From Deltaproteobacteria bacterium (GTDB lineage Bacteria > Desulfobacterota > Syntrophia > Syntrophales > Smithellaceae), in NCBI GenBank assembly GCA_025361065.1, contig JANYAY010000150.1:1-35205 (forward strand): a stretch of DNA of 35,205 nt. Direction: 5' to 3'. Position numbers and translations under genes: made by a program. The notes beneath the pieces are model-generated. The model was not told where the DNA came from, searched no databases, and saw only the letters and a list, made by a program, of their open reading frames with translations. Below, piece by piece: positions 33,201 through 35,205 of this stretch (its first letter is position 1; every line of letters starts with the position of its first letter).

Positions 33201-34784
33201 ATGGACAATCAAAGCACAAAATCGGAAAATGCCCGCGTCGCCAAAGCTGCCGGAATTGTGGGCGCAGCAACGCTGGTCAGCCGGGTTTTCGGATTGTTGC
33301 GTGATGTGGTTATCGCCGCCTTTTTCGGCGCAAATTGGATGACTGATGCGTTCTGGGTGGCTTTTCGCATCCCCAACATGCTCAGACGATTACTGGGTGA
33401 GGGCTCGCTCACCGTTTCCTTTGTTCCGGTTTTTACCGAGTATCTGCAAAAAAAATCAAAAGAACAAGCCCTCGAACTGGCGTCCAATGCTTTTACTATC
33501 CTGTCCATCATACTGGCCTTTGTATCGGTGCTGGGTATTTTCCTCTCGCCATTAATCGTCGGGCTGATAGCACCCGGTTTTATTTCCGATCCCCGGCAGT
33601 TCGCGTTAGCTGTTTTTTTAAACCGCCTGATGTTTCCTTATATCTTTTTTATTGCGCTGGTGGCTTTATGCATGGGTATTTTAAATTCCTTCCGGCATTT
33701 TACGGCACCGGCTTTATCTCCCGTGATGTTAAATATCGCTATGATCGCGTCTGCGCTGACCCTGCGCTCCTTCTTTGCCGAACCGATTACAGCGCTGGCT
33801 GTGGGCGTCCTTGTCGGCGGTGTTTTGCAATTGGCCATGCAGTGGCCGGTTTTGCTGAAATTCGGAGTTAAGATAAAATTTCGCTGCAACTTGCGGCATC
33901 CGGGCGTTAGGCAAATCGGCTTGTTAATGCTTCCGGCGATTTTGGGTGCGGGCGTAACCACCATCAATGTTTTTGTCGGAACGATTCTGGCTTCCCTGCT
34001 GCCGGGCGGCAGTGTTACATATCTTTTTTACGCCGACCGGATCATGGAATTGCCGCTGGGAGTTTTTGCCATCGCCATCGGTACGGCCACACTGCCGAGC
34101 TTTTCTCGGCATGTTGCCGCGGGCAATATGGATGAGTTAAAATCCAGCATTGCTTTTTCACTGCGGCTGATGCTTTTTTTGACCATCCCGGCAATGGTTG
34201 CGTTAATGGCGCTGAGCTTGCCGATCATTTCCGTTTTGTTTCAACGGGGTGCTTTTGATGCTCAGGCCGCCATTTATACCGGTCAGGCATTGTTCTGTTA
34301 TGCGCTGGGCCTCTGGGCGGTTTCGGTTCTCCGGGTGTTTATTTCCTCTTTTTATTCTCTGCAGGATTCTAAGTGGCCGATGAAGGCGGCAATTATCACA
34401 CTGATCGTCAATGTTGTTGCCAGTGTCGCGCTGATGTTTCCCTTAAAACACAATGGCCTGGCGTTGGCTAATTCCCTTGCTTCGATGGTCAATGTTATTA
34501 TTTTGATTATCGTTTTAAAGAAAAAAATCGGCATTTTTTTAGACCGTGGATTTTATGTTTCCACCATTAAAATAATTATATCCTCTCTGGTGATGTGGGG
34601 CTCAATATTGCTGGTTGACTTTGTCCTTCCCTGGGATACGCAGGCCCAGGCTAAAGCAAGGCTGATATACCTGCTTGTTGCGATTGTGACAGGAGCAACA
34701 ACTTATTTTGTCTGCGCTTATCTTTTGAAGAGTCCGGAAATCCATAGTATATTGGGGCAAATAAAAAGAAGATTTAATCGCTGA
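33201..34784 (+). CDS. murJ: Lipid II flippase MurJ
   Basis: A 527-residue polytopic membrane protein of the MOP superfamily that moves lipid II across the inner membrane for peptidoglycan synthesis. The N-terminus carries the MurJ signature AAGIVGAATLVSRVFGLLRD, then FFGANWMTDAFWVAFRIPN, LRRLLGEGSLTVSFVPVF, and about 14 hydrophobic segments follow. Conserved charged residues in the first helices (R in VSRVFGLLRD, D in TDAF) fit the central cavity. The ATG at 33201 has only a weak ribosome binding site 54 bases after yggU. It is the last gene of the cluster and is followed by repeats with no clear terminator. Confidence 0.95.
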   Translation: MDNQSTKSENARVAKAAGIVGAATLVSRVFGLLRDVVIAAFFGANWMTDAFWVAFRIPNMLRRLLGEGSLTVSFVPVFTEYLQKKSKEQALELASNAFTILSIILAFVSVLGIFLSPLIVGLIAPGFISDPRQFALAVFLNRLMFPYIFFIALVALCMGILNSFRHFTAPALSPVMLNIAMIASALTLRSFFAEPITALAVGVLVGGVLQLAMQWPVLLKFGVKIKFRCNLRHPGVRQIGLLMLPAILGAGVTTINVFVGTILASLLPGGSVTYLFYADRIMELPLGVFAIAIGTATLPSFSRHVAAGNMDELKSSIAFSLRLMLFLTIPAMVALMALSLPIISVLFQRGAFDAQAAIYTGQALFCYALGLWAVSVLRVFISSFYSLQDSKWPMKAAIITLIVNVVASVALMFPLKHNGLALANSLASMVNVIILIIVLKKKIGIFLDRGFYVSTIKIIISSLVMWGSILLVDFVLPWDTQAQAKARLIYLLVAIVTGATTYFVCAYLLKSPEIHSILGQIKRRFNR

Positions 34785-34836
34785 CCACCCGCAAATTATT
34801 CCAATTCTAAATCAAAGATGAGGTCGCAGCCGCTAG

Positions 34837-35004
34837 GGGACTGTGTCACAATAGCAAGAAGCGCCATAAAAGCAGTCATACCGGCGAAAGCCGGTATCCA
34901 GAACTTACTGAAAATACTGGATTCCCCCGTATCGAGTACGGGGCAGGCTCTTCATCGCGCTCCGCTTGTACGGAATGACGAAATGGTGATTAAGACATAG
35001 TCTC
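34837..35004. mobile_element. MITE-like element, copy 3 (diverged)
   Basis: 168 bases bounded by GGGACTGTGTCACAAT (34837-34852) and ATTAAGACATAGTCTC (34989-35004), related to the 16-base termini of copy 2. The core holds the CCGGC palindrome (34875-34901) and the ATACTGGATTC to GTACGGGGCAGGCTC stretch (34913-34950), which also occur side by side with copy 1. Confidence 0.6.
34875..34901. repeat. CCGGC-type palindromic repeat, second copy
   Basis: ATACCGGC-GAAA-GCCGGTAT palindrome, one base different from 25383-25409. Confidence 0.75.
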
Positions 35005-35060
35005 CAGGCGGAGGCGACGAGGCGTATTATACATACATTGAGGAAGCCGACAACCCCGGC
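35005..35060 (-). repeat. Dispersed repeat CCTCAACGTATG, copy 3
   Basis: On the minus strand it reads GCCGGGGTTGTCGGC, TTCCTCAATGTATGTATA, then CGCCTCGTCGCCTCC. It lies between the ends of two MITE-like elements. Confidence 0.65.
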
Positions 35061-35064
35061 ATAC

Positions 35065-35205
35065 GAGACTGTGTCGTAATAGGATAAATTGCCATTTCGT
35101 GTCCTCCGCTGGCGGAGGTGTCACGGAGTGACGGAGGTGGACTAAGGAGTGCCAATGTGTAAATTATTAATATTACAGCCACTTAAAAAACATCCACCCC
35201 CTTGC
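35065..35205. mobile_element. MITE-like element, copy 4 (cut by window edge)
   Basis: Begins GAGACTGTGTCGTAAT and matches 31243-31383 over 141 bases with two differences. Its right end lies beyond the window. Confidence 0.75.

Larger units (their letters stand above)
34785..35205. other. Repeat-only region at the window end
   Basis: No gene. It is a mosaic of a MITE-like element (34837-35004), a minus-strand dispersed repeat (35005-35060), and the left part of another MITE-like element (35065 to the edge). Confidence 0.75.

Noticed and set aside
1-35205. tRNA or rRNA genes
   Set aside because: No tRNA cloverleaf or rRNA-like sequence was noticed in the gaps when read by eye; a covariance search was not possible.

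Overview
The window looks like chromosomal DNA of a Gram-negative, anaerobic bacterium, most likely a deltaproteobacterium (Desulfobacterota, Syntrophales-like). The evidence is a PEP-CTERM exported protein, CMP-Kdo synthesis (KdsB), a ferredoxin-style glutamate synthase rich in Fe-S motifs, a type III glutamine synthetase, -24/-12 promoters at nitrogen genes, and many short repeats in the gaps. The lineage is inferred from gene content; no rRNA or tRNA gene was seen.

Layout. 1-2.8 kb: an exported PEP-CTERM protein, a decayed ParDE-like toxin-antitoxin pair and an intact HicBA pair. 2.8-10.5 kb (minus strand): a four-gene operon for an unusual glutamate synthase. In transcription order it encodes a FAD/2x[4Fe-4S] oxidoreductase, a degenerate FMN/Fe-S synthase-domain paralogue, a canonical FMN/Fe-S synthase subunit, and a fused glutaminase-GXGXG subunit. 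There is no GltD. 10.5-11.0 kb: a divergent control region with a sigma-54-type promoter facing each way and a pair of repeats 30 bp apart between them. 11.0-14.6 kb: glnN and glnA. 14.8-22.6 kb: carA (split by a -1 frameshift), guaA, a decayed DUF559 gene, carB and purF. From 2.8 to 22.6 kb almost every gene makes glutamine or glutamate, or spends the amide nitrogen of glutamine.

22.7-25.1 kb: a CoA-transferase fused to a GNAT acetyltransferase, and a small uncharacterised gene. 25.7-28.9 kb: a DegT-family aminotransferase resembling KdnA, VapBC, and kdsB; the aminotransferase and kdsB together suggest 8-amino-Kdo in the lipopolysaccharide. 28.9-31.0 kb: a REP-associated tyrosine transposase with its REP palindromes (one inside its own reading frame), an exported protein and proC. 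31.7-34.8 kb: an alpha/beta hydrolase, YggT, YggU (DUF167) and murJ in one direction. The gaps from 25 kb onwards are filled by a MITE-like family with 16-bp terminal inverted repeats (four copies), an associated dispersed repeat (three copies) and other palindromes.

The strongest leads are the modular glutamate synthase with its divergent sigma-54 control region, the MITE-like family, the REP/RAYT cluster, and the carA frameshift.
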